A stretch of DNA of 64,000 nucleotides from positions 124,001 to 188,000 of the forward strand of contig JAFKDC010000009.1 of assembly GCA_017255395.1 (NCBI GenBank), given 5' to 3'. This document shows positions 24,941 to 40,340 of the stretch, in pieces. The stretch is from Enemella evansiae. GTDB lineage: Bacteria > Pseudomonadota > Alphaproteobacteria > Rhodobacterales > Rhodobacteraceae. The position numbers and the translations under genes are program-made. The first letter of the stretch is position 1. Every line of letters begins with the position of its first letter. Below the pieces are notes generated by a model that had not been told where the DNA came from, searched no databases, and saw only the letters and a list, made by a program, of their open reading frames with translations.

Positions 24941-27301
24941 ATGACAGTCGCGAGCTTCTTCGACAGCATGGATTACGCCCCCAGCACAGAGGACGACAGC
25001 GCCGCGCGCGCATGGCTTTCCTCGCATGACGCGCGCTTCGGCCATTTCATCGACGGCGCTTTCACCAAGCCCGCCGAGGGCTTTGACACCGCCGAGCCCG
25101 CGACCGGCAAGGCGCTGGCGCAGGTCTCTCAGGGGACGACGGCGGATGTGGATGCGGCCTTCAAGGCGGCGCGCCGCGCGCAAAAGGGCTGGGCCGCGCT
25201 GCCGGGTCATGAACGCGCGCTGAAGCTTTACGCGCTTGCGCGGATCATCCAGCGCAATTCCCGCCTGATCGCGGTGGTCGAGGCGCTGGACAACGGCAAG
25301 TCGATCCGTGAGACGCGCGATATCGATATCCCCCTGGCGGCGCGCCACTTCTACCACCACGCGGGCTGGGCGCAGTTGCAGGACAGCCAGTTCGCGGGCT
25401 ACGATCCCGTGGGCGTCGTGGGGCAGGTGATCCCGTGGAACTTCCCCTTCCTGATGCTGGCGTGGAAACTGGCGCCCGCCCTGGCGCTGGGAAACGCGGT
25501 GGTGCTGAAGCCCGCCGAGGCGACGCCGCTGACCGCGCTGCTGTTTGCGGAGCTGGCGCAGGCGGCGGGGCTGCCCGCCGGTGTCCTGAACATCGTCACC
25601 GGCGACGGTGAGACCGGCGCCCTGATCGCCGCGCATGAGGGCGCCGACAAGGTGGCCTTCACCGGTTCGACAGAGGTCGGGCGCCGCATCCGCGAGGCGA
25701 CGGCGGGACAGGGCAAGAGCCTGACGCTGGAACTGGGCGGCAAGTCGCCTTTCATCGTTTGCGAGGATGCCGACATCGACGCGGCGGTCGAGGGTGTCGT
25801 CGACGCCATCTGGTTCAATCAGGGGCAGGTCTGCTGCGCCGGGTCTCGGCTGCTGGTGCAGGAGGGGGTCTCGGACACCTTCCACGCGCGGCTGGCGGAG
25901 CGGATGAAGACGCTGCGCATCGGCGGTTCGCTCGACAAGACCATCGACCTGTCCGCGGTGATCGACGGCGCGCAGCGTGATCGCATCGCAGGGATGGTGG
26001 ACCGCGCCGTCGCGGCGGGCGCCACGCTGGTGCAGTCGGGCGCGGTGCCCGCGACGGGCAGTTTCTACCCGCCGACGCTCTTGCGCGACGTGCCCGCCAC
26101 CTGCGAGGCCGCGACCGAGGAAATCTTCGGCCCCGTCGCCGTGTCGATGACCTTCCGCACGCCGGAAGAGGCGGTGCAACTGGCCAACCACACCCGTTAC
26201 GGCCTTGCCGCCAGCATCTGGAGCGAGAACATCAACCTCGCGCTCGACCTAGCCGCATCGGTTCAGGCGGGCATCGTCTGGGTCAACTGCACCAACGTGA
26301 TGGACGCGGGCGTCGGTTTCGGCGGCGTCAAGGAAAGCGGTTTCGGCCGCGAGGGCGGGCGCGAGGGGTGCTATGACTACCTCAAGCCGCGTGGCCTGTC
26401 CAAGGCATCCGAGCGCAAGGCCACGGCCCCCGTGGCGGCCAAGGGCTTCAGCCTCGACCCGGTGGACCGGACGGCGAAGTTCTACATCGGCGGCAAGCAG
26501 GCGCGGCCCGACGGTGGCAACGCGCGTCCCGTGGTGGGCGCCAAGGGCAGCGTGTTGGGCGAGGTCGGCGAGGGCAACCGCAAGGACATCCGCAACGCCG
26601 TCGAGGCGGCGCGCGGCGCGAAAAGCTGGGGATCGAAGACCCAGCACAACCGCGCGCAGGTGCTGTATTACATGGGCGAGAACCTGTCGGCCCGCGCCGA
26701 TGAATTCGCCGAACGGATCACCGCGCAGACCGGCGTCAAACCCGACAAGGCGCGGGCAGAGGTCATGGCCGCCGTTTCGCGCCTGTTCAGCTATGGCGCT
26801 TGGGCGGACAAGGTCGAGGGCACGGTGCACATGCCGCCGATGAAGGGGCTCGCGCTGGCGGTGCCGGAACCCATCGGCGTCGCGGGCGTGATCTGCCCCG
26901 AGGAAAGCCCGCTTCTGGGCTTCGTCTCCGCGGTGGCGCCGCTGATCGCCACCGGCAACCGCGTGGTCGCCGTGGCGTCCGAGGCGCATCCGCTGTCCGC
27001 CACCGACTTCTACCAGGTGCTGGAGACATCGGACTTGCCCGGCGGCGTGCTGAACATCGTCACCGGCAGCACCGAGGCACTGGCCCGCGAACTGGCGAAG
27101 CACAACGACGTCGACGTGCTCTGGGCCTTCACCACGCCCGCGCTCTCGGCAGAGGTTGAGCGGTTGTCGACGGGCAACCTCAAGCGGGTCTTCACCGACC
27201 ATGGCCGCGCATGGGACTGGACCAGCGCCGAGGCGGAGGGCGAGGTCTTCATCCGGGAGGCCACGCAGATCAAGAACATATGGGTGCCCTACGGGGAATA
27301 A
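24941..27301 (+). CDS. Two-domain aldehyde dehydrogenase, ALDH16 type
   Basis: Protein of 786 residues with two ALDH-fold halves. The first (about 30-485) is complete: PWNFP, catalytic Glu264 in LELGGKS, nucleophile Cys298 in GQVCCAGS, and EIFGPV. The second (about 500-786) is a degenerate copy: the PWNFP position reads PEESP, there is no nucleophile Cys motif, and it is truncated. This is the architecture of ALDH16, known from animals and from bacteria including the roseobacter Loktanella. Beside deoC it most likely oxidises acetaldehyde, a DeoC product, to acetate. The start is four bases after the deoC stop. Confidence 0.92.
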   Translation: MTVASFFDSMDYAPSTEDDSAARAWLSSHDARFGHFIDGAFTKPAEGFDTAEPATGKALAQVSQGTTADVDAAFKAARRAQKGWAALPGHERALKLYALARIIQRNSRLIAVVEALDNGKSIRETRDIDIPLAARHFYHHAGWAQLQDSQFAGYDPVGVVGQVIPWNFPFLMLAWKLAPALALGNAVVLKPAEATPLTALLFAELAQAAGLPAGVLNIVTGDGETGALIAAHEGADKVAFTGSTEVGRRIREATAGQGKSLTLELGGKSPFIVCEDADIDAAVEGVVDAIWFNQGQVCCAGSRLLVQEGVSDTFHARLAERMKTLRIGGSLDKTIDLSAVIDGAQRDRIAGMVDRAVAAGATLVQSGAVPATGSFYPPTLLRDVPATCEAATEEIFGPVAVSMTFRTPEEAVQLANHTRYGLAASIWSENINLALDLAASVQAGIVWVNCTNVMDAGVGFGGVKESGFGREGGREGCYDYLKPRGLSKASERKATAPVAAKGFSLDPVDRTAKFYIGGKQARPDGGNARPVVGAKGSVLGEVGEGNRKDIRNAVEAARGAKSWGSKTQHNRAQVLYYMGENLSARADEFAERITAQTGVKPDKARAEVMAAVSRLFSYGAWADKVEGTVHMPPMKGLALAVPEPIGVAGVICPEESPLLGFVSAVAPLIATGNRVVAVASEAHPLSATDFYQVLETSDLPGGVLNIVTGSTEALARELAKHNDVDVLWAFTTPALSAEVERLSTGNLKRVFTDHGRAWDWTSAEAEGEVFIREATQIKNIWVPYGE

Positions 27302-27306
27302 AGCCA

Positions 27307-27330
27307 GCGCCGCCCGGGGAGGGGCGGCGC
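27307..27330 (+). repeat. Intercistronic hairpin after the ALDH16 gene
   Basis: GCGCCGCCC (27307-27315) pairs perfectly with GGGCGGCGC (27322-27330) around a six-base loop. It lies in the 48-base gap before the ribokinase-family gene and has no T-run. It may protect or partly attenuate the upstream message. Confidence 0.5.
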
Positions 27331-27349
27331 GACACGGGGGGAGGACAAC

Positions 27350-28282
27350 ATGGCAGAGCAGACGGGCATCGCGATCCTCGGGATCTACGTCGCCGACACC
27401 GCCTATCTGGCGGCACGCATGCCAGCGAGCGGCGAAACCATCATGGGCTCTGGCTTTTCGCTGGGACCGGGTGGCAAGGGCAGCAATCAGGCGGTGGCGG
27501 CGGGGCGCGCGGGCGCAAAGGTCAGCTTCATCTCGAAGATCGGCGACGATCCCTTCGGCAAGATGGCGTTGCAGATCTACGAAGAGGCGGGCGTGACGCC
27601 CAAGGTCGAGGTCATGGAGGATATGCCCTCGGGCGCGGCCTTCATCTTTGTCAACGACGAGACCGGCGAGAACGCGATCATCGTCTATCCCGGCGCGGCG
27701 GGCACCATCTCTGCCGCTGATGTCGAGGCGCAGCGGGACGTGATCGAAGGTGCAAAGGTCTTCGTCACGCAGCTTGAACAGCCCGCAGAGGCGGCGCTGG
27801 CCGCCTTGCAGATGGCCAAGGCGGCGGGTGTGACCACCGTCTTCAACCCGGCGCCCGCGAACCCCTTCGACGACGCCTGCTATGCCGCCTGCGACTACTT
27901 CGTCCCTAACGAGAGCGAGGCGGCGGCCATCGTCGGCTTCGACATCGCGTCCGAGGCCGAGGCGAAGCGCGCCGGAGAGATCTTCACCGAGCGCGGCGTC
28001 GGCACGGCGCTGATCACCATGGGCTCGAAAGGTGTCTACATCCACGGGCAGGGGATCAGCACGCTGGTGCCCGCCACGACCAATGCCACCGTCATCGACA
28101 CGGCAGGGGCCGGCGACGCCTTCATCGGCGGCTTTGCCACCGCCCTGTCCGAGGGTCGGGGCACAGAGGATGCGGTGCGCATGGGCTGCGCCACGGCGGG
28201 GATCGCCGTCACAAGGCGCGGCACCGCGCCCGCCATGCCGACGCGCGACGAGATCGACGCCCTCATGGGAGAGACCGCATGA
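27350..28282 (+). CDS. Ribokinase-family (PfkB) sugar kinase
   Basis: Cytoplasmic kinase of 310 residues. It shows the PfkB substrate motif GPGGKGSNQAVAAGRAG (about residues 39-55), the VFNPAPANPFDDACY and NESEAAAIVGFD segments of ribokinases, and the catalytic-base signature DTAGAGDAFIGGFA. It is close to RbsK; in this operon deoxyribose is the more likely substrate (a deoxyribokinase), because its 5-phosphate would feed DeoC. SD GGGGGGAGGA lies before the ATG. The stop overlaps the next permease start. Confidence 0.9.
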   Translation: MAEQTGIAILGIYVADTAYLAARMPASGETIMGSGFSLGPGGKGSNQAVAAGRAGAKVSFISKIGDDPFGKMALQIYEEAGVTPKVEVMEDMPSGAAFIFVNDETGENAIIVYPGAAGTISAADVEAQRDVIEGAKVFVTQLEQPAEAALAALQMAKAAGVTTVFNPAPANPFDDACYAACDYFVPNESEAAAIVGFDIASEAEAKRAGEIFTERGVGTALITMGSKGVYIHGQGISTLVPATTNATVIDTAGAGDAFIGGFATALSEGRGTEDAVRMGCATAGIAVTRRGTAPAMPTRDEIDALMGETA

Positions 28283-29154
28283 ACCGCGACGATCCGGTCA
28301 AACACTTCTTCCTCTGGCCGGCCTTCCTAGTCGTGCTGGCGGTTGCGATCTTCCCGCTGATCTACTCGCTGGCCAACAGCTTCATGAGCCTGCGGCTGGT
28401 GCCGCCGATGCCCGCACGCTTCGTGGGCACCGACAACTACACCGACCTGCTGACCAATCCGCGCTTCTGGACGACGGTCAAGACCACCTCGATCATCGCC
28501 TTCACGTCCGTCGCGCTGCAATTCGTCATCGGCTTTGCCATCGCGCTGGCGCTGGCCAAGCGCGTGAAGGGGACGGAGTTCTTCCGCGTCACCTTTTTGA
28601 TGCCGATGCTGGTGGCGCCGGTCGCCGTGGCGCTGGTCGCGCGGCAGATCTTCAACCCGACCATGGGACCGCTCAATCAGGTCGCGACCTTCTTCGGCTT
28701 TCCGAACCTGCCCTACCTGACCGACGCCAACTGGGCGCTGGGATCGCTGATCGCGGTGGAAATCTGGCAGTGGACGCCCTTCGTGATCCTGCTGCTGCTC
28801 GCCGGTCTTCAGGGCCTGCCCGATGACGTCTACGAGGCGGCAGAGCTGGAGAACGCCAGCCCGTGGCAGCAGTTCTGGGGCATCACCTTCCCGATGATGC
28901 TGCCCATTTCGGCGGCGGTGATCTTCATCCGCATCGTCGAGAGCTTCAAGATCATCGACACGGTCTTCGTCATGACCGGCGGGGGGCCGGGCGTGTCCAC
29001 GGAAACGCTGACGCTCTTCGCGTATCAGGAGGGGTTCAAGAAGTTCAACCTTGGCTACACCTCGGCGCTGTCCTTCCTCTTCCTTGCGGTCGTGCTGATC
29101 CTCAGCCTCGTCTACCTCGCCCTGCTGAAACCCTGGCTGGAGAAGTACAAATGA
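28279..29154 (+). CDS. Sugar ABC transporter permease 1
   Basis: Inner-membrane permease of 291 residues (MalF/UgpA type) with six membrane helices and the EAA loop YEAAELENASPWQQFWGITFP. Its ATG overlaps the kinase stop (ATGA), and its own stop overlaps the next permease start the same way, so expression is coupled. It belongs to a CUT1-type importer with the following permease, binding protein and ATPase. Confidence 0.94.
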   Translation: MNRDDPVKHFFLWPAFLVVLAVAIFPLIYSLANSFMSLRLVPPMPARFVGTDNYTDLLTNPRFWTTVKTTSIIAFTSVALQFVIGFAIALALAKRVKGTEFFRVTFLMPMLVAPVAVALVARQIFNPTMGPLNQVATFFGFPNLPYLTDANWALGSLIAVEIWQWTPFVILLLLAGLQGLPDDVYEAAELENASPWQQFWGITFPMMLPISAAVIFIRIVESFKIIDTVFVMTGGGPGVSTETLTLFAYQEGFKKFNLGYTSALSFLFLAVVLILSLVYLALLKPWLEKYK

Positions 29155-30179
29155 GCGTCCGCAATCTGCGCGGCCCGCGCGCCTGGGTGGCCTTTGCACT
29201 GTGTTGCGCGTGGTTCGCCTTCACCCTCTTCCCGCTCTACTGGGTGGCCATCACCTCGCTGAAGACCCCGCCCGATGTGGTGGGCGGGCCGACCTATCTG
29301 CCCTTCGTCGACTTCCAGCCGACCCTGAAGGCGTGGCGAGAGCTGCTGTCCGGCATCCGGGGGCAATTCTATTCGAACTTCTGGTCCTCGGCGATCGTCG
29401 CGGTCTCGTCCTCGGTCTTCGCCACGCTCCTGGGCGCCATGGCGGCCTATGCGCTGGTGCGCTTCCCCTTCCGGGTGCGGCTGCTGTCGGGCGTGATCTT
29501 CTTCGTCGTGGCCATGGGCGGCTTTCTCGCGGGCCGGGACTGGTTCGGCCTGCCGCCCGCGACCGCCTCTATCCTCGCCTTCACCGGGGCGCTGGCGCTG
29601 TCGGTCTTCGCCAACCGCTTTCGCTTGCCGGGCAAGGTGCTGGGCAACGACGACATCGTCTTCTGGTTCGTCAGCCAGCGGCTCTTTCCGCCCATCGTCG
29701 TCGCCTTCGCGCTGTTCCTGCTCTATTCCGAGATGGGCAAGATGGGCTTCAAGCTGACCGACACCTACCTCGGCCTGACGCTGGCCTATATCGCCTTCTC
29801 GCTGCCCATTGTCGTCTGGCTGATGCGCGATTTCATCGCCGCCCTGCCGCTGGAGGTCGAAGAGGCCGCCATGGTCGACAACGTGCCGCAATGGCGGATT
29901 TTCTTCGGGATCGTGCTGCCAATGTGCCGCCCCGGGCTGATTGCGACCTTCGTCATTACCCTTGCCTTCACATGGAACGAGTTCCTCTTCGCGCTCTTCC
30001 TGACCAACTCGGAATGGCAGACCCTGCCGGTCCTGATCGCCGGTCAGAACAGCCAGAGGGGCGACGAATGGTGGGCGATTTCCGCCGCCGCGCTGGTGGC
30101 GATCATCCCCATGGTGATCGTCGCGGGACTGCTCGGGCGGCTCATGCGGTCGGGCCTGCTGAGCGGCGCGGTCAAATAG
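29151..30179 (+). CDS. Sugar ABC transporter permease 2
   Basis: Inner-membrane permease of 342 residues (MalG/UgpE type), longer than the usual 270-300. The EAA loop VEEAAMVDNVPQWRIFFGIVLP is present. Between the first and later helices there is an additional hydrophobic insertion (VIFFVVAMGGFLAGRDWFGLPPATASILAFTGALALSVFANRF, quoted by its ends: VIFFVVAM to SVFANRF), which accounts for the extra length. The start at MSVRNLRGPRAW is set by the ATGA overlap. Confidence 0.92.
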   Translation: MSVRNLRGPRAWVAFALCCAWFAFTLFPLYWVAITSLKTPPDVVGGPTYLPFVDFQPTLKAWRELLSGIRGQFYSNFWSSAIVAVSSSVFATLLGAMAAYALVRFPFRVRLLSGVIFFVVAMGGFLAGRDWFGLPPATASILAFTGALALSVFANRFRLPGKVLGNDDIVFWFVSQRLFPPIVVAFALFLLYSEMGKMGFKLTDTYLGLTLAYIAFSLPIVVWLMRDFIAALPLEVEEAAMVDNVPQWRIFFGIVLPMCRPGLIATFVITLAFTWNEFLFALFLTNSEWQTLPVLIAGQNSQRGDEWWAISAAALVAIIPMVIVAGLLGRLMRSGLLSGAVK

Positions 30180-30190
30180 GTTTACAAGAC

Positions 30191-30206
30191 GCCCCGGAGG
30201 AGGGGC
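30191..30206 (+). repeat. Small hairpin before the sugar binding-protein gene
   Basis: GCCCC-GGAGGA-GGGGC in the 47-base gap between permease 2 and the binding-protein gene, just ahead of its own strong ribosome site (GGGAGGAA). Weak evidence for a function. Confidence 0.3.
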
Positions 30207-30226
30207 ACAAACGGGAGGAAATAAGA

Positions 30227-31672
30227 ATGTTGAAATCACTGAAGCTGTCGGCGGGCGTATTGGCCCTGTCCACGGGCGCGGCTCTGGCCTGCTCGCCCGA
30301 CTTCACCGGGGTGGAGATCACCGCCACCACCCAGACCGGCCCCTACATCGCCTCGGCGCTGCAACTGGCGGGCGAAGAGTGGTCCAAGAAGACCTGCGGC
30401 ACCGTCAAGGTCGTCGAATTCCCGTGGTCCGAGCTGTACCCCAAGATCGTCACCACCCTGTCGCAGGGCGACTCGTCCTTCGACGTGATCGCCTTCGCCC
30501 CCGCTTGGGCGCCGGACTTCACGCCCTTCCTGACCGAGATGCCCGCCAAGTTCCAGGAAGGCGAGGTCTGGGAAGACATCGCGCCGGTCTACCGCGAACA
30601 GCTGATGGTCTGGAACGACAAGGTCCTGTCGCAGACCATGGACGGCGACGTGCACACCTACAGCTACCGCATCGACCTCTTCGAGGACGAGGATAACAAG
30701 GCCGCCTTCCAGGAGGCATACGGCTATGAGCTGGCCGTGCCGAAGACCTGGACCGAGTACCTCGACATCGCCGAGTTCTTCCAGGACAACGTCGAAGGCG
30801 TCTATGGCACCGCCGAGGCCTTCCGCCGGGGCGGCCAGCAGTTCTGGTTCCTGTTCAGCCACGTCGCGGCCTATGCCAGCCACCCGGACCTGCCCGGCGC
30901 CATGTTCTTCGACCCCGAGACGATGGACGCGCAGGTCAACAACCCGGCATGGGTCCGCGGGCTGGAGGAATATATCCGCGCCTCCAAGCTGGCACCGCCC
31001 TCGGCGCTGAACTTCTCCTTCGGCGAGGTCAACGCGGCCTTCGCGGGCGGTCAGGTGGCGCAGTCCATCGGCTGGGGCGACACCGGCGTGATCGCCGCCG
31101 ATCCCGAGCAATCGACCGTCGCGGGCAACGTGGGCTCGGGCCTGCTGCCGTCCTCGGCAGAGGTCTACAACTACAAGACCGGCGAGTGGGACACCTTCGA
31201 CGAACCCGTCGACACCTCGTTCATGGCCTTCGGCGGCTGGCAGGCGGCGGTTCCGCAGTCCTCGCAGCAGCAGGAAGCGGCATGGGACTTCATCGCGACG
31301 CTGTCCTCGCCAGAGGTCTCGGGTGCGGCGACCGTCACCGGGGGCACCGGCGTGAACCCCTACCGGATCTCGCACACCACCGACATGGAGCGCTGGTCCA
31401 CGCTCTTCTCCGACCGCGAGGCGCAGGAGTATCTGGACGCCCAGCGTGAGGCGGTGACGGCGGACAATGTCGCGCTCGACATGCGCCTGCCGGGGTACTT
31501 CTCGTACACCGAGATCCTCGAGATCGAGCTTTCGCGTGCGCTGGCCGGTGAAGTCACCCCGCAGGAGGCGCTGGATACCGTCGCCGCCGGCTGGAACGAC
31601 CTGACCGAACAGTTCGGCCGCGACAGCCAGCTTGCGGCCTACCGCGCCTCGATGGGCCTGCCGGCTCAGTGA
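30227..31672 (+). CDS. Sugar ABC transporter substrate-binding protein
   Basis: Periplasmic binding protein of 481 residues of the extracellular solute-binding family 1 group. The signal peptide is [20 protein letters not shown] with cleavage near ALA-CSPD. The mature protein has [20 protein letters not shown] and [13 protein letters not shown], then a C-terminal lobe with [22 protein letters not shown] typical of the family. The ATG at 30227 has GGGAGGAA upstream; the open frame extends far back only as a shadow of the permease gene. Given deoC and the kinase, deoxyribose or a deoxynucleoside is the likeliest ligand, not proven. Confidence 0.92.
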   Translation: MLKSLKLSAGVLALSTGAALACSPDFTGVEITATTQTGPYIASALQLAGEEWSKKTCGTVKVVEFPWSELYPKIVTTLSQGDSSFDVIAFAPAWAPDFTPFLTEMPAKFQEGEVWEDIAPVYREQLMVWNDKVLSQTMDGDVHTYSYRIDLFEDEDNKAAFQEAYGYELAVPKTWTEYLDIAEFFQDNVEGVYGTAEAFRRGGQQFWFLFSHVAAYASHPDLPGAMFFDPETMDAQVNNPAWVRGLEEYIRASKLAPPSALNFSFGEVNAAFAGGQVAQSIGWGDTGVIAADPEQSTVAGNVGSGLLPSSAEVYNYKTGEWDTFDEPVDTSFMAFGGWQAAVPQSSQQQEAAWDFIATLSSPEVSGAATVTGGTGVNPYRISHTTDMERWSTLFSDREAQEYLDAQREAVTADNVALDMRLPGYFSYTEILEIELSRALAGEVTPQEALDTVAAGWNDLTEQFGRDSQLAAYRASMGLPAQ

Positions 31673-31685
31673 TCCATTGACCTTC

Positions 31686-31712
31686 GGGGCGGCCCCATGT
31701 GCGGGCCGTCCC
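31686..31712 (+). repeat. Intercistronic hairpin after the sugar binding-protein gene
   Basis: Ten-pair stem (one G-T pair) with a seven-base loop: arms 31686-31695 and 31703-31712. It lies between the binding-protein stop and the ATPase start and has no T-run, so mRNA stabilisation or partial attenuation is likelier than full termination. Confidence 0.5.
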
Positions 31713-31736
31713 GTCCCCAGACAAGAGACATCCGCA

Positions 31737-32828
<1,092 letters not shown>

Positions 32829-32831
32829 TCC

Positions 32832-33236
32832 ATGACCGCCACCACCGACCGCATCATCGCGCTGGAAGCCTTCGAACATGTCCACCCCGACCGCGTGGCG
32901 GATTACGAAGCTGCCAGTCAGGCCATCGACGACAAGGTGAAGGAAACCGAACCGGGGATGCTGGTGCACGCACTGACGGTGCATGCCCGCGCCGGGGACC
33001 GCGTGACTTACCGCTGGCTGGAGGTGTTCTCTGATCTCGCGGCGCTCGAGGCGCATTTCGCCAGCCCGCACGTCAAGGACCACGTCGCGCGCATGAACGA
33101 CGGCATCCTGCTGTCGCCGGTCGAGATCGTGCTGTCGGTAGACTGGTCCGAGGCCGAGAAAGCCGAGATCAACCAGCGCCTCGGCGGCGCCCTGCAATTC
33201 GCCGATGTGAAGTCGGGCTTCTACCGCCCGGACTGA
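32832..33236 (+). CDS. ABM-domain (antibiotic biosynthesis monooxygenase-like) protein
   Basis: Protein of 134 residues with the dimeric alpha-beta barrel fold of ABM/quinol monooxygenase-like proteins: the strand-helix start IIALEAFEHVHPDRVADYEAAS, then TYRWLEVFSDLAALEAHFASPHV. It starts three bases after the ATPase stop, so it is the last gene of the deoxyribose-type operon. A peripheral role, such as handling a reactive intermediate, is possible; no function can be read. Confidence 0.75.
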   Translation: MTATTDRIIALEAFEHVHPDRVADYEAASQAIDDKVKETEPGMLVHALTVHARAGDRVTYRWLEVFSDLAALEAHFASPHVKDHVARMNDGILLSPVEIVLSVDWSEAEKAEINQRLGGALQFADVKSGFYRPD

Positions 33237-33385
33237 CGCCCGCCCGGCCGCTGCCTGCCATGGATGGCGAAGGCACTTGCGCGACAGTTCAGGCGACAGG
33301 CCGCGACCGCGCCTCAAAGCCTGCTGCGGCATCGGTCCCTTTGGTGTCGGGGCGCGGGCAAAAGACCCGGCGGGGCGCCCTCGCG

Positions 33386-34432
33386 CTATTGCGGAAACTT
33401 GAACACCGGCACGAAACTCGCCGGGGCCAGCGTCTCTGCCAGTTGCGCGCGGGACAGGTCTTCGGCGCGGATGGCCCGGATCTGCGGCCCGGCGTCTGTA
33501 TGGACCAGAGAGCCTTCCAGCGCGCGCACCGCGAATTCGATGGCCATGCGGCCCTGCAGGACCGGGAAATCCGTCGGCGCGGCAAGGATCTTGCCCCGGT
33601 AGATGCCCCGGTAGATCGCGTGGGTCATGTAGTCCGAAACGATCTGCACCCGGCCCTCTGCCCCGCGCGTCCGCAACAGCGACACCGCGACCTCGGCGGC
33701 GGGGGCGGCGCCGACGAGATAGGCAAGGTCCGGTTCGGCATCCAGCGCCTCTTCGACGAGGGTCACCTGGATCTCGCGCCCGGTGTCGCCATATTTGGTC
33801 ACCGCGATCTCGACCGCGCTGCCCTCGATCGCCTGCCGAAAGCCCGCCTCGACAAAGCGCACCCAGCCCGCGCCCTCGGGGCCGGGGAACCACGCGAGTT
33901 TGACCGGCGCGGTGCCGGCGGGGTGGCGGCTGGCCACGACCTCTCCGGCGACGGCGCCCATGCGGGTCCATGACACCCCGACCTTGGCGGTGACGCCCGC
34001 GCCCGCGATGTCGTTGACGGCGGCGATCACCGGGATGTGTTGCGCGACCTGCTCGACCGTGGGCGTCATGCCGTCGAAGGACACCGCGCCAAGGATCAGC
34101 GCATCGGCGCCCTCGGCCACGCAGTCCAGCACCTGCTGGCGCTGCCGCTCGAGGTTGGGATAGCCCCCGGCCTCGACCAGCCGGAAGGACACGCCAAGGC
34201 GGCGGGCCTCTTCGACCATGCCGTGGTTGACGCTGAGCCAGTAGGAATCCTTGAGGTGCGGATAGGCGACGCAGAGCGTCCAGTCGCGCGAGGCGGTTTC
34301 CAGTGGCGTGTAGGTCATGACCTCGCCGGGCGCGCCTTCGGCCTCTCCGGCGCGCGGCACCTCGATCTGCCAGGCCCCGGCAGGCGCGGCAGCCAGGGCT
34401 GCCAGCAGGAAGACGTGACGAAACGGGCGCAT
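33386..34432 (-). CDS. torT: TMAO-sensing periplasmic protein TorT
   Basis: Periplasmic binding protein of 348 residues, with a signal peptide (MRPFRHVFLLAALAAAPAGA) and an early region WTLCVAYPHLKDSYWLSVNH followed by GMVEEARRLGV and VEAGGYPNLERQRQQ, which match E. coli TorT closely. Late elements VSDYMTHAIYRGIYRGKILAAPTD (parts) and ESLAP-like EDLSRAQLAETLAPA also match. It captures trimethylamine N-oxide and activates the sensor TorS. It is divergent from torS with 87 bases between them. The start at 34432 is set by the signal peptide; the longer open frame upstream is a shadow of torS. Confidence 0.92.
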   Translation of the reverse strand: MRPFRHVFLLAALAAAPAGAWQIEVPRAGEAEGAPGEVMTYTPLETASRDWTLCVAYPHLKDSYWLSVNHGMVEEARRLGVSFRLVEAGGYPNLERQRQQVLDCVAEGADALILGAVSFDGMTPTVEQVAQHIPVIAAVNDIAGAGVTAKVGVSWTRMGAVAGEVVASRHPAGTAPVKLAWFPGPEGAGWVRFVEAGFRQAIEGSAVEIAVTKYGDTGREIQVTLVEEALDAEPDLAYLVGAAPAAEVAVSLLRTRGAEGRVQIVSDYMTHAIYRGIYRGKILAAPTDFPVLQGRMAIEFAVRALEGSLVHTDAGPQIRAIRAEDLSRAQLAETLAPASFVPVFKFPQ

Positions 34433-34519
34433 CGCGGGATTCTCGCAGCATTTCCCTTTGGCGGCAACGGGTTTGGCCGCATAGTCCCTGAGGGACCACA
34501 GGGAACGGACCGCGATGCC

Positions 34520-39233
<4,714 letters not shown>

Positions 39234-39258
39234 GCGCCGCGCTTTCCACCCCGTCTTC

Positions 39259-39284
39259 GCGCCCCGGGCCTGTGTCCGGGGCGC
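39259..39284 (+). repeat. Intercistronic hairpin after tmoX
   Basis: GCGCCCCGG (39259-39267) and CCGGGGCGC (39276-39284) pair perfectly around an eight-base loop, in the 75-base gap between tmoX and the ATPase gene. There is no T-run. Stabilisation of the tmoX message is the likely effect. Confidence 0.55.
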
Positions 39285-39308
39285 CCCCCTGCCATCGAAA
39301 GGTTCGCG

Positions 39309-40340
39309 ATGCCCGCCTCCACGCCAGTGATCTCCTGCCGCAATGTCTGGAAACTCTTCGGCCCCCGGCCAGAGACCTATCTCGCCGGGCTCGACCCCGG
39401 AACCGGGTTCGACACGATCCGCGCGGACGGCTACGTGCCCGCCGTGCGCAACGTCTCACTGGATATCGCGCAGGGCGAGATGCTGGTGATCATGGGCCTG
39501 TCGGGGTCCGGCAAATCGACGCTGGTGCGCTGCATGTCGCGGCTGATCGAGATCACCGGCGGCGCCGTCGAGGTCGAGGGGCAGGTCATCGGCGACCTGT
39601 CGGAACGCGGGCTGATCGACCTGCGCCGCAACAAGATGGGCATGGTCTTTCAAAGCTTCGGCCTGCTGCCGCACCGCACCGTTCTGGACAATGTCGCTTT
39701 CCCGCTGGAGATGCGCGGGCAGGACATCCACACCCGCCGCGCCCGCGCGCTGGAGGTGATCGAGCTGGTGGGTCTGGGCGGGCGCGAGGATTACTTCCCG
39801 CGCGAATTGTCCGGCGGCCAGCAGCAGCGCGTCGGCATCGCCCGCAGCCTTGCCATCGAGCCCGATATCTGGTTCCTCGACGAGCCCTTCTCGGCGCTTG
39901 ACCCGCTGATCCGGCGCGAGATGCAGGACGAGTTCCTGCGCCTGCAGGACATGCTGGGCAAGACCATCGTCTTCATCACCCATGACTTCGACGAGGCGCT
40001 GCGCCTTGCCGACCGCATTGCCATCATGAAGGACGGCGCGGTCGAGCAATGCGACCGCCCCGACCGTATCGTGATGGAGCCCGCGACCCCCTATGTCGCC
40101 AAGTTCATCGAGGATATCGAGAAGGCCCGCGTGGTCCATGCCAGCGCGCTGGCGAAGCCGGTCAACGGCCATGCCCTGACCGGCATGCCGATCGACGGCA
40201 GCCGCACGATCTCGCAACTGGCGCGGCTTCTGGTCAACGACGACCGCGCGATCCTGCCGGTGGCCGGGTCCGACGGGGCGGTCATGGGCGCGCTCGACCG
40301 TCAGGCGGCGCTGGACGTGCTGCTGGGGGCGCGCGAATGA
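39309..40340 (+). CDS. tmoW: TMAO/betaine ABC transporter ATPase (ProV/TmoW-like)
   Basis: ATPase of 343 residues of the glycine-betaine/L-proline (ProV/OpuAA) group. It has Walker A GLSGSGKST, the group-typical MVFQSFGLLPHRTVLDN, signature LSGGQQQRVGIARSL, Walker B WFLDEPFSALDP and H-loop FITHDFDEALRLAD. The C-terminal 75 residues (ALTGMPIDGSRTISQLARLL to ALDRQAALDVLL) look like a CBS-type module, which in OpuA senses ionic strength. The stop overlaps the permease start as ATGA. Confidence 0.88.
   Translation: MPASTPVISCRNVWKLFGPRPETYLAGLDPGTGFDTIRADGYVPAVRNVSLDIAQGEMLVIMGLSGSGKSTLVRCMSRLIEITGGAVEVEGQVIGDLSERGLIDLRRNKMGMVFQSFGLLPHRTVLDNVAFPLEMRGQDIHTRRARALEVIELVGLGGREDYFPRELSGGQQQRVGIARSLAIEPDIWFLDEPFSALDPLIRREMQDEFLRLQDMLGKTIVFITHDFDEALRLADRIAIMKDGAVEQCDRPDRIVMEPATPYVAKFIEDIEKARVVHASALAKPVNGHALTGMPIDGSRTISQLARLLVNDDRAILPVAGSDGAVMGALDRQAALDVLLGARE

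Noticed and set aside
24941-27301. Artificial fusion of two aldehyde dehydrogenase genes by frameshift or misassembly
   Set aside because: The frame is continuous, and the complete-plus-degenerate two-domain order is the known ALDH16 architecture.
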